The translations under genes and the position numbers were made by a program. From Halobellus captivus (GTDB taxonomy: Archaea; Halobacteriota; Halobacteria; Halobacteriales; Haloferacaceae), in NCBI RefSeq assembly GCF_003697845.1, contig NZ_RDQE01000003.1:211174-275173 (forward strand): DNA of 64,000 nucleotides. The letters run 5' to 3'. Positions 1 to 8,925 of this stretch are shown one piece after another; position 1 is the first letter of the stretch; every line of letters starts with the position of its first letter. The notes beneath the pieces were generated by a model that saw only the letters and a program-made list of their open reading frames with translations, did not search any database and was not told the origin of the DNA.

Positions 1-9
1 GTTCCACTG

Positions 10-918
10 ATGACGGCGGTCGCGACGGCGACGGGCACCGATCCTGCCCCGACGGCACCCGTCAGCGACCTTCTGGAACCGTATCTCGGCCCGTTCGCCG
101 GCGTCGTCGTCTCCGCGGCGATATTCCTCGTCGTTCTCGCGGGCGTGTACGTGCTCAACAAGGCAGTGTTCTCCCCGCTCGTCGGACGGCTGTTCGACCG
201 GCAGGGACTCGACGAGCACGCGCGCCGGCCGCTCCAGAAGATCGCGACCTTCCTCGTGCTCTTCGCGGGCGTCACGGTCGCGTTCGGCGCGGCCGGCTAC
301 CAGGGCTTCCTCCGGTCGCTGGCGACGATCGCCGCCGCTGCCACGCTCGCGGTCGGGTTCGCGCTCCAGGACGTGATCAAGAACTTCGTCGCGGGCGTGT
401 TCATCTACACGGACAAGCCGTTCCGCATCGGCGACTGGATCGAGTGGAAGGACAACTCGGGGGTCGTCGAGGACATCTCGTTCCGGGTCACCCGTGTGCG
501 AACCTTCGACAACGAGCTGCTCACGGTGCCGAACCACGCCCTGACCAGCGACGTGGTCAAGAACCCCGTCGCGAAGAAGACGCTGCGGCTGAAGTTCGTC
601 TTCGGGATCGACTACGGCGACGACGTCGACCGCGCGACGGAGATCATCGTCGAGGAGGCCGAGCGCAGCGAGGCGATCCTCGACGACCCCGCCCCCTCGG
701 TGCGGCTGACGGAGCTCGCCGACTCGTACGTCGGGCTCCAGGCGCGGATCTGGATCGACGACCCCTCGCGGGCGGACTTCGTGAAGGCCCGCGCCGACTA
801 CGTGAAGGCGGTCAAAGCGCGGTTCGACGAGGAGGACATCACGATCCCGTTCCCCCAGCGGACCGTCTCCGGGCGCGACGCGTGGTCGGAACCGACGGCG
901 TTCGCCGGGGAGTCGTAG
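10..918 (+). CDS. MscS-family small-conductance mechanosensitive channel
   Basis: 302-residue membrane protein. An N-terminal hydrophobic helix (about residues 33-55) and two further helices (about 77-95 and 100-125) precede the family's pore-lining and beta-domain signature, seen as ALQDVIKNFVAGVFIYTD followed by FRIGDWIEW. A soluble alpha/beta C-terminal domain follows, with the usual PNHAL motif after the beta domain. The family releases solutes when membrane tension rises after hypo-osmotic shock. Its place directly before a Trk potassium uptake group on the same strand fits turgor control. The start is the first ATG in the window, so upstream control elements are not visible. The family is clear; gating and ion preference are inferred. 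Confidence 0.92.
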   Translation: MTAVATATGTDPAPTAPVSDLLEPYLGPFAGVVVSAAIFLVVLAGVYVLNKAVFSPLVGRLFDRQGLDEHARRPLQKIATFLVLFAGVTVAFGAAGYQGFLRSLATIAAAATLAVGFALQDVIKNFVAGVFIYTDKPFRIGDWIEWKDNSGVVEDISFRVTRVRTFDNELLTVPNHALTSDVVKNPVAKKTLRLKFVFGIDYGDDVDRATEIIVEEAERSEAILDDPAPSVRLTELADSYVGLQARIWIDDPSRADFVKARADYVKAVKARFDEEDITIPFPQRTVSGRDAWSEPTAFAGES

Positions 919-989
919 CCGGCGTCGACCGGGCACGGCCCCCACCCGCGATGGAAATCCACTTGTAACTCCGCCGAATGGGTGCGTCC

Positions 990-2327
990 ATGCACGTGGT
1001 CATCGTCGGTGCCGGCGAGGTCGGCACGAGCATCGCCGCGAGCCTCGCGCCGGACCACGAGGTCGTCGTCGTCGACGTCGACCCCGACCGCGCCGAACAG
1101 CTCAAGTACGAACTCGACGTGCTCACGATCGCCGGCGACGGGACCACGTCCGGGATACAGACGGCCGCGGAGGTCGAGCGCGCGGACATGGTCATCGCCT
1201 GTACCGACGACGACCGGACCAACCTCGTGACCTGTGGGACCGCGAAGACGCTCGGCGACGGCTTCACCATCGCCCGCGTGAAGAGCACCGAGTACCTCCG
1301 GACGTGGGAGGGCAACGAGGGCGCGTTCGGCGTCGACTTCATGGTGTGTACGGACCTGTTGACCGCCGAGAACATCGTCCGAGTCATCGGACTCCCCGCG
1401 GCGATCGACGTCGACCCGTTCGCGAGCGGGCTCGTCCAGATGGCGGAGTTCGAGATCGCCGCCGAGAGCCCGGTGGCCGGACAGACGGTGTCCGAGGCCG
1501 ACCGGTTCGAGTCGCTGACGTTCGTCGGGATCTTCCGTAACGGCGAGATGATCATCCCGCGCGGTGACACCGACATCGGAGCCGGCGACCGCGCCGTGGT
1601 GATCGGCAGCCCCGAGAGCGTCCAGTCGTTCGCCAACGACGTCGCGCCGGACGCCACGCCCGGCCGCGCCGACGAGATAGTGATCGTCGGGGGCAGCGAG
1701 ATCGGCTACCAGACCGCCCGGCTGCTCGAGGAGCGCGACTTCAAGCCGCGACTGATAGAGCGGGACTCGGAACGCGCTCGGACGCTCGCGGAGGACCTCC
1801 CGAACACCGTCGTGATGGAACACGACGCGACCGACACCTCCTTTCTCTCGCGGGAGCACGTCGACGAGGCCGACATCGTCGTCACCGCGCTCCGGTCGGA
1901 CGAGAAGAACCTCCTCGTCTCCGTGCTCGCCAAGCGGCTCGGCGTCGACCGCGTGATCGCGGTCGTCGACAGCGCCGACTACGTGACCGTCTTCGAGGAG
2001 ATCGGCATCGACATCGCGATCAACCCGCGGACCGTGACCGCCGAGGAGATCACCCGGTTCACCTACGAGAGCATCGCCGAGAACATCGCCGTTCTCGAGA
2101 ACGACCAGGCGGAGGTGCTCGAGCTCGAGCTCACCGAGGGCTGCCGCCTCGTCGGCCGGCCGATCGCGGAGCTCGTCGACGAGATCGACGTCCGGTTCGT
2201 CATCGGCGCGATCACCCGGAACCACGCGCTCGTCACTCCCAGAGGAAACACCGTGCTCGAACCGGGCGATCACGTCATCCTGCTCGTGGACGCGGACTCC
2301 GTGAGCGAGATCGCGTCGATGGCCTGA
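990..2327 (+). CDS. trkA: Trk potassium uptake regulatory subunit TrkA
   Basis: About 445 residues in two RCK halves. The first Rossmann NAD-binding motif is at the N-terminus (VIVGAGEVGTSIA) and the second near residue 232 (IVIVGGSEIGYQTA). Each half ends in a TrkA-C domain. TrkA is the cytoplasmic nucleotide-binding subunit that gates TrkH. An ATG at 978 would add four residues; I chose the ATG at 990 because family members normally start directly at the first beta strand. The stop is one base from the ATG of the following trkH, so the two are almost certainly co-transcribed and form one transporter. Confidence 0.95.
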   Translation: MHVVIVGAGEVGTSIAASLAPDHEVVVVDVDPDRAEQLKYELDVLTIAGDGTTSGIQTAAEVERADMVIACTDDDRTNLVTCGTAKTLGDGFTIARVKSTEYLRTWEGNEGAFGVDFMVCTDLLTAENIVRVIGLPAAIDVDPFASGLVQMAEFEIAAESPVAGQTVSEADRFESLTFVGIFRNGEMIIPRGDTDIGAGDRAVVIGSPESVQSFANDVAPDATPGRADEIVIVGGSEIGYQTARLLEERDFKPRLIERDSERARTLAEDLPNTVVMEHDATDTSFLSREHVDEADIVVTALRSDEKNLLVSVLAKRLGVDRVIAVVDSADYVTVFEEIGIDIAINPRTVTAEEITRFTYESIAENIAVLENDQAEVLELELTEGCRLVGRPIAELVDEIDVRFVIGAITRNHALVTPRGNTVLEPGDHVILLVDADSVSEIASMA

Positions 2328-2328
2328 G

Positions 2329-3837
2329 ATGTTCTCGGAGACACGGATACGCGTCGGCTGGCGGGCGAGCGTTGAGCTCGTCGGCGACGTCCTCACGTAC
2401 CTCGCCGTCCCGCTCACGTTTCCCTTCCTGGTTTCGCTCTACTATCGCGAGTCGCCGCTTCCCTTCCTCGTCGCCATCGGCGTCACCCTCGCGCTCGGGG
2501 CCGGGTTCCGGCAGTTCGCGGACCCCGAGGAGGACCTCGGACCGCGGGAGGCGTTCCTCGCGGTGGCGCTGATCTGGTTTCTCGTCGCCGCCGTGGGCGC
2601 GATCCCGTTCGTCGTCGCCGGCGTCGGGACGATCGCCCATCCCGTCAACGCGATGTTCGAGGCGATGAGCGGGCTGACGACGACGGGCGCGACCGTCCTC
2701 CGCGACTTCTCCCTCCACTCCCGGTCGGTGCTGATGTGGCGGCAGGTGATCCAGTGGCTCGGCGGACTCGGGATCCTGATCCTCGCGACGGCGGTGCTCT
2801 CGGAGATCGGGGTCGGCGGCGCACAGCTGATGGAGTCGGAGTCACAGACGCAGGACGTCAACAAGCTCACCCCGAAGATCTCGGCGACCGCCCGGCTCAT
2901 CTGGGGGCTGTACTTGGGCCTCACCGGGCTGGCAGTCGCGACCTACTTCCTCCTCGGGCTCGCGTTCGACCCGCGGATGGACCTCTACAACGCGGTCGCA
3001 CACGCCTTCACCTCCGTCGCGACCGCCGGTTTCTCCCCCGAACCGCTCTCGGTCGGCGCGTTCCACCCGGTCATCCAGTGGGCGGTCGTCCCGTTCATGG
3101 TGGTCGGGTCGACGAGCTTCGTCCTGTTGTACTTCTTTATCAACGGCGAGCCGATGCGGCTCCTCCGCAACGAGGAGTTCCACTTCTATCTGGGTGCTCT
3201 CGTGACCTTCTCCTCGGTCGTCGCCCTCTCGCTCTTCTTCGACCCGGGGACGACGTTCGGGGTCGAGGAGACGATCCGGCACGCCGTCTTCAACGTCGCC
3301 TCCATCGTGACCACGACGGGGTACGCCAGCACCGACTACGTCCAGTGGGCCCCCGCGGCCAAGCACATGCTGTTCGCGTGTATGTTCGTCGGCGGGATGG
3401 TGGGGTCGACGACGTGTTCGATCAAGTCGCTGCGGTGGCTCGTCGCGCTGAAGGCGTTCCGACGGGACCTCTACACCGCGATCCACCCCGAGGCGGTCCG
3501 TCCGGTCCGGATCACGGGAAGATCCGTCGACGAGGAGGTCATCCGCGACATCTACGGCTACCTCCTCCTCAGCATCGTGATCTTCTTCCTGCTCACCGTC
3601 GTGATCGTCGTCGACGCCGAGCGCGCCGACCTGCGCGTCACCGAGTTCGAGGCGATGGGCGCGGCCGCGACGACCTTCCTCAACATCGGTCCCGCCTTCG
3701 GCGAGGCCGGCCCCTACGGGACGTTCGCCTCCTTCTCGATGACGACCCGTGCCGTGATGGTGGTCCTGATGTGGATCGGCCGGATCGAGATCATCCCCGT
3801 GCTCGTGTTGTTCACGCGGGCGTTCTGGACGTCGTAG
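2329..3837 (+). CDS. trkH: TrkH-family potassium transporter, first copy
   Basis: 502-residue membrane protein of the Trk/Ktr/HKT superfamily, built from four M1-P-M2 units. The four P-loop glycine motifs are visible: LTTTGATV, VATAGFS, VTTTGYAS and LNIGPAFGEAG. Length and order match TrkH, the ion-conducting subunit that works with TrkA in the cytoplasmic membrane. It starts one base after trkA stops. A second trkH follows on the same strand after a short gap with its own promoter-like AT-rich box, so this copy is the one translationally tied to trkA. Confidence 0.95.
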   Translation: MFSETRIRVGWRASVELVGDVLTYLAVPLTFPFLVSLYYRESPLPFLVAIGVTLALGAGFRQFADPEEDLGPREAFLAVALIWFLVAAVGAIPFVVAGVGTIAHPVNAMFEAMSGLTTTGATVLRDFSLHSRSVLMWRQVIQWLGGLGILILATAVLSEIGVGGAQLMESESQTQDVNKLTPKISATARLIWGLYLGLTGLAVATYFLLGLAFDPRMDLYNAVAHAFTSVATAGFSPEPLSVGAFHPVIQWAVVPFMVVGSTSFVLLYFFINGEPMRLLRNEEFHFYLGALVTFSSVVALSLFFDPGTTFGVEETIRHAVFNVASIVTTTGYASTDYVQWAPAAKHMLFACMFVGGMVGSTTCSIKSLRWLVALKAFRRDLYTAIHPEAVRPVRITGRSVDEEVIRDIYGYLLLSIVIFFLLTVVIVVDAERADLRVTEFEAMGAAATTFLNIGPAFGEAGPYGTFASFSMTTRAVMVVLMWIGRIEIIPVLVLFTRAFWTS

Positions 3838-3906
3838 GTCGCCGTCGTCGAGGATGCGGAACACGCTCGATCCGTGTCGGCGGCCGCCGATCCGTGACCG
3901 CATCGA

Positions 3907-3922
3907 CGCCTACTTATTCGCC
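3907..3922 (+). promoter_or_regulatory. Promoter-like AT box before the second trkH
   Basis: The short AT-rich stretch CTACTTATTCG stands out in G+C-rich DNA about 45 bases before the ATG at 3959. That distance suits an archaeal TATA element with a short leader. It suggests the second trkH can be transcribed separately from trkA-trkH. Confidence 0.4.
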
Positions 3923-3958
3923 CCACGAACACAGTCTCCACGACCGGGGACGCCATCC

Positions 3959-5491
3959 ATGACGCGAACCATCGACAAGCGGGCGACGCTCAGCTACGTC
4001 GGAAGCGTCCTCAAGTACCTCTCGGCGGCGATGCTCGTTCCCCTCCTCGTCGCCGTGATCTACGCCGAGGACGCGTGGGTGTTCGCCGCCTCGATGGCGA
4101 TCGGGGTCGCCGTCGGAGGCGGACTCGAGCGCCTCGACCCGGATCCGGAGCTCGGGCCCCGCGAGGGGCTCGCCGTCGTCTCGCTCGCGTGGCTCGCGGC
4201 GGCGATCATCGGTGCGGTGCCGTACCTCCTCGCGGGATACGGCACGTCCTCCGCGCTCGCACACCCGGTGAACGCGCTCTTCGAGTCGACGAGCGGGTTC
4301 ACCACGACGGGCGCGACCGCGCTCGCGGAGATCAGCTTCGATCGACACTCACACGCCGTGTTGATGTGGCGACAGCTCACGCAGTGGCTCGGCGGCATGG
4401 GGATAATCGTGTTGATGATCGCGATCCTCCCGGAACTCGCGGTCAACGGCGCTCAGCTGATGCGGTCGGAGGCCCCGGGCCCGGATCTCCAGAAGCTCAC
4501 GCCCCGGATCGCCGAGACCGCCCGCGCGCTCTGGGCCATCTACGCCGCGCTCACGCTGGCGTTCGTCGTCCTCCTGTACGCGCTCCACCTCGTCGGGCTC
4601 GCGCCGGACATGGACCTGTACAACGCGATCGCCCACGGGTTCTCGACGCTCCCGACCGGCGGGTTCTCCCCCGAGGGGGACAGCATCGCCGCGTTCTCCC
4701 CCGTCGTCCAGTGGGCCTTCGTCCCGTTCATGGTCGTCGCGGGAGTGAACTTCGCGCTGTTCTGGTACGTCATCCGCGACGACCCGACGGAGATGTTCGG
4801 GAACACCGAGTTCCGGGTCTACCTCGGGTTGGTCACCGGTTTCTCCGCCGTGCTCGCCGTCGGACTGTTCTGGGGCGGTGCCCCGACGACGGCGATCGGC
4901 GGAGCGACTCGGGGCGTCGCCGGAAACGCGCTCCGGCAGGGCGTCTTCCAGGTCGCCTCGCTCATGAACTCCACCGGGTTCGCGACCGCGAACTTCGCGG
5001 AGTGGGACACGCAGACCCGCTTCTTCCTGCTCCTGGTGATGTTCGTCGGCGGCTCGGCCGGGTCGACCGGCGGCGGGATCAAGGTGATCCGGTGGCTGAT
5101 CCTGTTCAAGACGCTCCGTCGCGAGCTGTACACCACCGCGAACCCGGACGTGGTCCGCCCGGTCAGGCTCGGCGGCGAGGTCGTCGACGAGGAAGTGATC
5201 CGCGGGATCCTCACGTTCACGCTGTTGTACTTTCTCATATTCGCGATCGCGGCGATGTTCATCGAACTGGATACGACTCGGATCGGGCAGCCGCTGTCCG
5301 GCACCGAGGCCCTCGCCGCCTCGCTCGCGACGATCGGGAACATCGGCCCCGGGCTCGGTCCGCTGGGTCCGTTCGGGAGCTACGAGTTCCTCCCGGACAC
5401 GACGAAGCTTCTCATGATCGTTCTCATGTGGATCGGCCGACTCGAGATCGTTCCCGTGCTGGCGCTTCTCGTCGCCGGCGTCGACGAGTGA
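3959..5491 (+). CDS. TrkH-family potassium transporter, second copy
   Basis: About 510 residues. This is a paralogue of the preceding trkH with the same four-unit layout. Filter segments are FTTTGATA, LPTGGFS, MNSTGFAT and GNIGPGLGPLG; the third differs from the TTTGY of copy one, so ion selectivity or affinity may differ. The reading frame is open 35 codons further upstream, but that extension is Arg/Pro-rich and unlike a membrane protein. The ATG at 3959 begins MTRTIDKRATLSYVGSVLKY, which aligns with the N-terminus of copy one. It has no dedicated TrkA next to it and may share the upstream TrkA or use another RCK protein. Confidence 0.93.
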   Translation: MTRTIDKRATLSYVGSVLKYLSAAMLVPLLVAVIYAEDAWVFAASMAIGVAVGGGLERLDPDPELGPREGLAVVSLAWLAAAIIGAVPYLLAGYGTSSALAHPVNALFESTSGFTTTGATALAEISFDRHSHAVLMWRQLTQWLGGMGIIVLMIAILPELAVNGAQLMRSEAPGPDLQKLTPRIAETARALWAIYAALTLAFVVLLYALHLVGLAPDMDLYNAIAHGFSTLPTGGFSPEGDSIAAFSPVVQWAFVPFMVVAGVNFALFWYVIRDDPTEMFGNTEFRVYLGLVTGFSAVLAVGLFWGGAPTTAIGGATRGVAGNALRQGVFQVASLMNSTGFATANFAEWDTQTRFFLLLVMFVGGSAGSTGGGIKVIRWLILFKTLRRELYTTANPDVVRPVRLGGEVVDEEVIRGILTFTLLYFLIFAIAAMFIELDTTRIGQPLSGTEALAASLATIGNIGPGLGPLGPFGSYEFLPDTTKLLMIVLMWIGRLEIVPVLALLVAGVDE

Positions 5492-5574
5492 CGGGGAGTC
5501 GGCGTCGCGTGTCAGCGTTCGGCGTGCGTGCCGTGTGCGTATCTTCTTAACTGAAGAGCCACGTAGTACGATAC

Positions 5575-6015
5575 ATGACGGACACCGATCCGACCGACGG
5601 ACGGGACCTGCTCGGCCACGTCCTCCTCCCGGTCGCCAACGAGAAGGACGCGCTGGCGACCGCACGAGCCCTCGAACCGTATCGGCCGGACCGCGTGACC
5701 ACCCTCCACGTCGTCGAGAAGGGGGGCGGCGTCCCGGACAAGACGCCGGTCGAGCAGTCCGAGGAGCTGGCGGACGAATCCTACGCCGCGGTCCGGTCCG
5801 TGTTCCCCGACGCCGACGACCACACCGCCTACGCCCGCGACGTCGTGGGCGCGATCTTCGACGCCGCCGAGGACGTCGACGCGACCGCGATCGCCTACCG
5901 CTCCCGCGGCGGGAGCCGACTCATGCAGTTCCTCTCCGGCGACCGCAGCCTGAAGCTAGTGACGAACGCGGACCGTCCCGTGATCACGCTCCCCCATCGG
6001 GACGAGAGCGAATGA
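5575..6015 (+). CDS. Universal stress protein (UspA family)
   Basis: 146 residues with the Usp alpha/beta fold. The opening strand is HVLLPVANEKDA, a middle segment reads YARDVVGAIFDAAEDVDATAIAY broken by helices, and the C-terminal part GGSRLMQFLSGDRSLKLV replaces the usual ATP-binding G-2x-G-9x-G(S/T) pattern only loosely, so nucleotide binding is uncertain. It lies between trkH and a K+ channel gene. Haloarchaea often pair Usp proteins with ion or amino-acid transporters as regulatory partners. An AT-rich TTCTTAACT box about 30 bases before the ATG could be its promoter. Confidence 0.85.
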   Translation: MTDTDPTDGRDLLGHVLLPVANEKDALATARALEPYRPDRVTTLHVVEKGGGVPDKTPVEQSEELADESYAAVRSVFPDADDHTAYARDVVGAIFDAAEDVDATAIAYRSRGGSRLMQFLSGDRSLKLVTNADRPVITLPHRDESE

Positions 6016-6084
6016 CTGACGGGGGGAACGGGATCGACCGACCCGCATCTACACGTAGGTGACCCGTACCTACGTGAAGGGCGA

Positions 6085-7719
6085 CTACGCGTACGCTCGC
6101 TCGAACGCGCGGATCCCCTCGTCGGTCCCGACGACGACCAGTTCGTCCCCGCGTTCGACGGCGGTGTCGGGGCCCATCTCCGTGCGCACCGCTCCGTCAC
6201 GCTCGATCGCCATCACGGTACAGCCGGTCCGATCGCGGACGTTCGCCTCGCCGAGCGTCGATCCGACCAGGCGGGGCGCTTCGAGCCTGATCACCTCGAC
6301 CTGTCCCTCGACCGAAAGCACCTCGCGCCCTTCGAGCAGCCGGGCCGCCGACATCCGGCCGGTCACGGTCGCCAACGAGAGGACGTAGTCCGCACCCGCC
6401 CGGTACGTCTTCGAGACGTTCGCGTGTTCGTCGACGCGGGCGACGATCTCGGTGTCGGGTGCCGCCTCCCGGATCACGAGGGTGGCGAACTCGGTAGTCG
6501 TGTCGTCGGGGAGCGCCAGGACGACGGTGTCGGCCTCGTCGATCCCGGCGGTCGAGAGCGTTTCCGGCTCGGTGGCGTCGCCGACGACGTCGACGCCCTC
6601 GGCGTCAGTCCGGTCGACCACGGTGTACGGGATCCCGGCGTCGTCGAGCTCCGTGGTCACCGTTCGACCCACCTGTCCGTAGCCGGCGATCACGGTTCGA
6701 CCGGGTGAGAAGCGCCGCACCGACGACTGCGTCATCCCGACCAGCCGCTCCAGTTGGTCCGGCCGGCCGGAGACGAGGAGCACGGTTCCGCGCTCCAGCG
6801 TCGCGTCCGGCGACGGCGAGGCGTCGAAGTCCCCCTGAAACCACGCGCCGATCACGTTGACGCCGGCCCGCTCGCGGATCCCGCTCTCCGCGAGCGTCGA
6901 TCCGGCCAGGTCGCCGCCGTGGCGGACGGACACCTCCGCGAGCCGGAGGTCCTCGCCGATCGCGACCGCCTCGTCGATCTCAGTTCGCAGGGCGGTCGTC
7001 ACCTTCGCGGCGAGCCCGCGACCGAGCAGCGGCCGCGGCGAGAGCACGTGGTCCGCGCCGGCGAGCCGGTGGTACCGCTCCAGCTCCGGGTCGTCGACGA
7101 CGCTGACGACCGGAACGTCCTCGGCGACCTCCTTGGCGGCGAGGACGATGCTCGCGTCCACCTGGTCGGAGAGGTCGGCCACCAGCGCCCGCGCCGCGGG
7201 CAGCCTCGCCGCCTCCAGTCCCTCCGCGGACTCCGGATCCGCGCGGATCACCCGGTTGCCGTCTCCGTACAGCTCGTTCGCTCGCTCGCGGTCGGCCTCG
7301 ACGATCACGTGCGGGACGTCGTGTGCGTCGAGCTCCTCGATGAGGACCTCCGCGCGCGTGGTGTACGAGCAGATGATCACGTGACCGGAGACCTCATCAT
7401 CGAGCGATTCGGGGGCCGTCTCCGAGAACGCGCTCTCCAGGAGCGGCGTCGCGACGACCGGCAGCGCGCCGACGAGCAGCGCCATCCCCAGGAGGTCGGT
7501 AACCACGATGAACGCCTGCATCTGCGGGCTCGTCCAGCGGGCATCCCCGCCGAAGCCCGTGGTCGTGAACATCTCGACGGCGAACTGGAGCGAGTCGAGG
7601 AACGTCCGGGGTCGCCCCTCGAACGTCCCCATCCCCCACTGGTAGACCGCCGCGGTACCGACGAGCGCCAGGGCTAAGAGAAGCAAGTAGCCGACGACCC
7701 GCCGCTGCCATCCGTTCAT
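6085..7719 (-). CDS. Two-TM potassium channel with two RCK (TrkA-N) domains
   Basis: About 544 residues. TM1 is at residues 10-28, the pore helix and selectivity filter TTTGFGGD at 52-59, and TM2 at about 68-90. The filter is a TVGYG variant. A first RCK domain starts near residue 112 (HVIICSYTTRAEVLIEEL) with TrkA-C, and a second begins at VIAGYGQVGRTVTTEL with its own TrkA-C. This is the Kch/MthK-like architecture with a duplicated regulatory domain. The frame extends 16 codons upstream, but MNGWQRRVVGYLL at 7719 places the first helix correctly. It faces the trk genes and is probably the efflux or buffering partner in K+ homeostasis. Confidence 0.9.
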   Translation of the reverse strand: MNGWQRRVVGYLLLLALALVGTAAVYQWGMGTFEGRPRTFLDSLQFAVEMFTTTGFGGDARWTSPQMQAFIVVTDLLGMALLVGALPVVATPLLESAFSETAPESLDDEVSGHVIICSYTTRAEVLIEELDAHDVPHVIVEADRERANELYGDGNRVIRADPESAEGLEAARLPAARALVADLSDQVDASIVLAAKEVAEDVPVVSVVDDPELERYHRLAGADHVLSPRPLLGRGLAAKVTTALRTEIDEAVAIGEDLRLAEVSVRHGGDLAGSTLAESGIRERAGVNVIGAWFQGDFDASPSPDATLERGTVLLVSGRPDQLERLVGMTQSSVRRFSPGRTVIAGYGQVGRTVTTELDDAGIPYTVVDRTDAEGVDVVGDATEPETLSTAGIDEADTVVLALPDDTTTEFATLVIREAAPDTEIVARVDEHANVSKTYRAGADYVLSLATVTGRMSAARLLEGREVLSVEGQVEVIRLEAPRLVGSTLGEANVRDRTGCTVMAIERDGAVRTEMGPDTAVERGDELVVVGTDEGIRAFERAYA

Positions 7720-7758
7720 ACCCACGGAAGGGACGGCCCCGTGAAAAACGTGTGTCGT

Positions 7759-7780
7759 CGACCACACGCGCGTGTGGTCG
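7759..7780. promoter_or_regulatory. Perfect 22-bp palindrome between a small ORF and the K+ channel gene
   Basis: The half-site is CGACCACACGC, followed immediately by its exact reverse complement. It lies 40 bases before the channel start and 16 bases past the stop of the small upstream gene, both on the minus strand. Read on that strand, it is followed within about ten bases by a run of five T, so it could be a terminator hairpin for the small gene. A dimeric-regulator operator for the channel is the alternative. Confidence 0.6.
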
Positions 7781-7795
7781 GGTTCTCACGTGTCC

Positions 7796-8029
7796 TCACG
7801 TCTCGACCGGCCGGGCCGCCTCCGCGCACCAGGCGTTACCCCGACGACCGGCCCGACGGAGGTCGAGACGGACGACGGAGCCCGCCTCCAGGTCCGAGAG
7901 CTCCTCCCTGAGGTCCGGGTCGTCGTACTCGACGACGTACAGCGTCCCGTTCCGCGGGTACTCCCGGAGCGTAATGGTCCCGTGGTCGTTACACGCCTTG
8001 ACGACGGTGTACTTGCCGGTCCGATCCAT
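7796..8029 (-). CDS. Small conserved-looking haloarchaeal protein, function unknown
   Basis: 77 residues from the ATG at 8029 (MDRTGKYTVVKACNDHGTIT). The frame continues 30 codons further upstream, but that extension crosses the promoter region of the divergent gene and looks unstructured. The protein is strand-rich and ends AWCAEAARPVET. It has two cysteines and one CNDHG motif, too few for a recognisable zinc site. It probably folds as a small beta-barrel. I recognise no characterised family. It is transcribed divergently from the phosphopantothenate synthetase gene and toward the K+ channel gene. Confidence 0.7.
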   Translation of the reverse strand: MDRTGKYTVVKACNDHGTITLREYPRNGTLYVVEYDDPDLREELSDLEAGSVVRLDLRRAGRRGNAWCAEAARPVET

Positions 8030-8148
8030 CACGGTCGACGATACGTCCGCCGTGAACTTAGCTATTCGGCCGTTTTTGCCGGGTCTTTCGCCGTCGACGT
8101 CGGCGCGCCAACGAGCCACTTTACTTCACCGGGGAGGTACTCGCGGCC

Positions 8149-8910
8149 ATGACCGGGACGGAGATCCCCGAGGACCACCCGAGATACGCCTCGCTTCTCA
8201 CCCGCCACCGGATCGAGGCGGGCGTCGAGAAGGGGATCACCTCGAAACAGGGGCTCATCGCACAGGGCCGCGGCGAGGCGTTCGACTACCTCCTCGGCGA
8301 GCGGACCCTCCCGAGCGCGGACGACGCCGCACGCGCGGCGGCCGCGACGCTGCTCTCCGCGGAGCGACCGGTGTTCTCCGTGAACGGGAACGTCGCCGCG
8401 CTGGTCCCCGCCGAGACGGTCGAACTCGCCGAGGTCGTCGACGCCGACCTCGAGGTGAACCTCTTCAATCGAACCGAAGAACGGATGGAGGCGATCGCCA
8501 CACACCTCCGCGAACACGGCGCGTCGGAGGTCAAGGGGCTGACCGGCGACGGCGAGATACCCGGACTCGAACACGCTCGCGGGACGGTCGACGCGGACGG
8601 GATCGGCGCGGCCGACGTGGTCGTGGTGCCGCTGGAGGACGGCGACCGCGCCGAGGCGCTCGCGGCGGCGGGCAAAACCGAGATCGTGATCGACCTCAAC
8701 CCGGGAAGCCGGTCGCCGCGAACCGCCGCGATCCCGATCATCGACAACGTCCTCAGGGCCGTCCCGAACGTGACCGCACACGCTCGGGAACTGGCCGACG
8801 CGTCGCCGGCGGAGCGCCGTGCGATCGTCGAGGAATTCGATCCCGACGCCGCGCTCGCGACGGCCGAACGGGCGATCCGCGAGGGCTCCTTCGCCGCCGA
8901 CGAGGAGTGA
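8149..8910 (+). CDS. 4-phosphopantoate--beta-alanine ligase (archaeal phosphopantothenate synthetase)
   Basis: 253 residues of the DUF137 family. These enzymes join 4-phosphopantoate to beta-alanine using ATP, the archaeal route to phosphopantothenate for coenzyme A. The N-terminus, HPRYASLLTRHRIEAGVEKG, and the segments VFSVNGNVAALVP, VNLFNRTEERMEAI, VVVPLEDGDRAEAL, IDLNPGSRSPRTA and IIDNVLRAVPN are typical of the family and cover its whole length. The partner pantoate kinase is not adjacent here. It starts 120 bases from a divergent small gene. An AT-poor leader contains a possible box CACTTTACTT about 30 bases upstream. Confidence 0.93.
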   Translation: MTGTEIPEDHPRYASLLTRHRIEAGVEKGITSKQGLIAQGRGEAFDYLLGERTLPSADDAARAAAATLLSAERPVFSVNGNVAALVPAETVELAEVVDADLEVNLFNRTEERMEAIATHLREHGASEVKGLTGDGEIPGLEHARGTVDADGIGAADVVVVPLEDGDRAEALAAAGKTEIVIDLNPGSRSPRTAAIPIIDNVLRAVPNVTAHARELADASPAERRAIVEEFDPDAALATAERAIREGSFAADEE

Positions 8911-8925
8911 GACCCCCGGCCGGAG

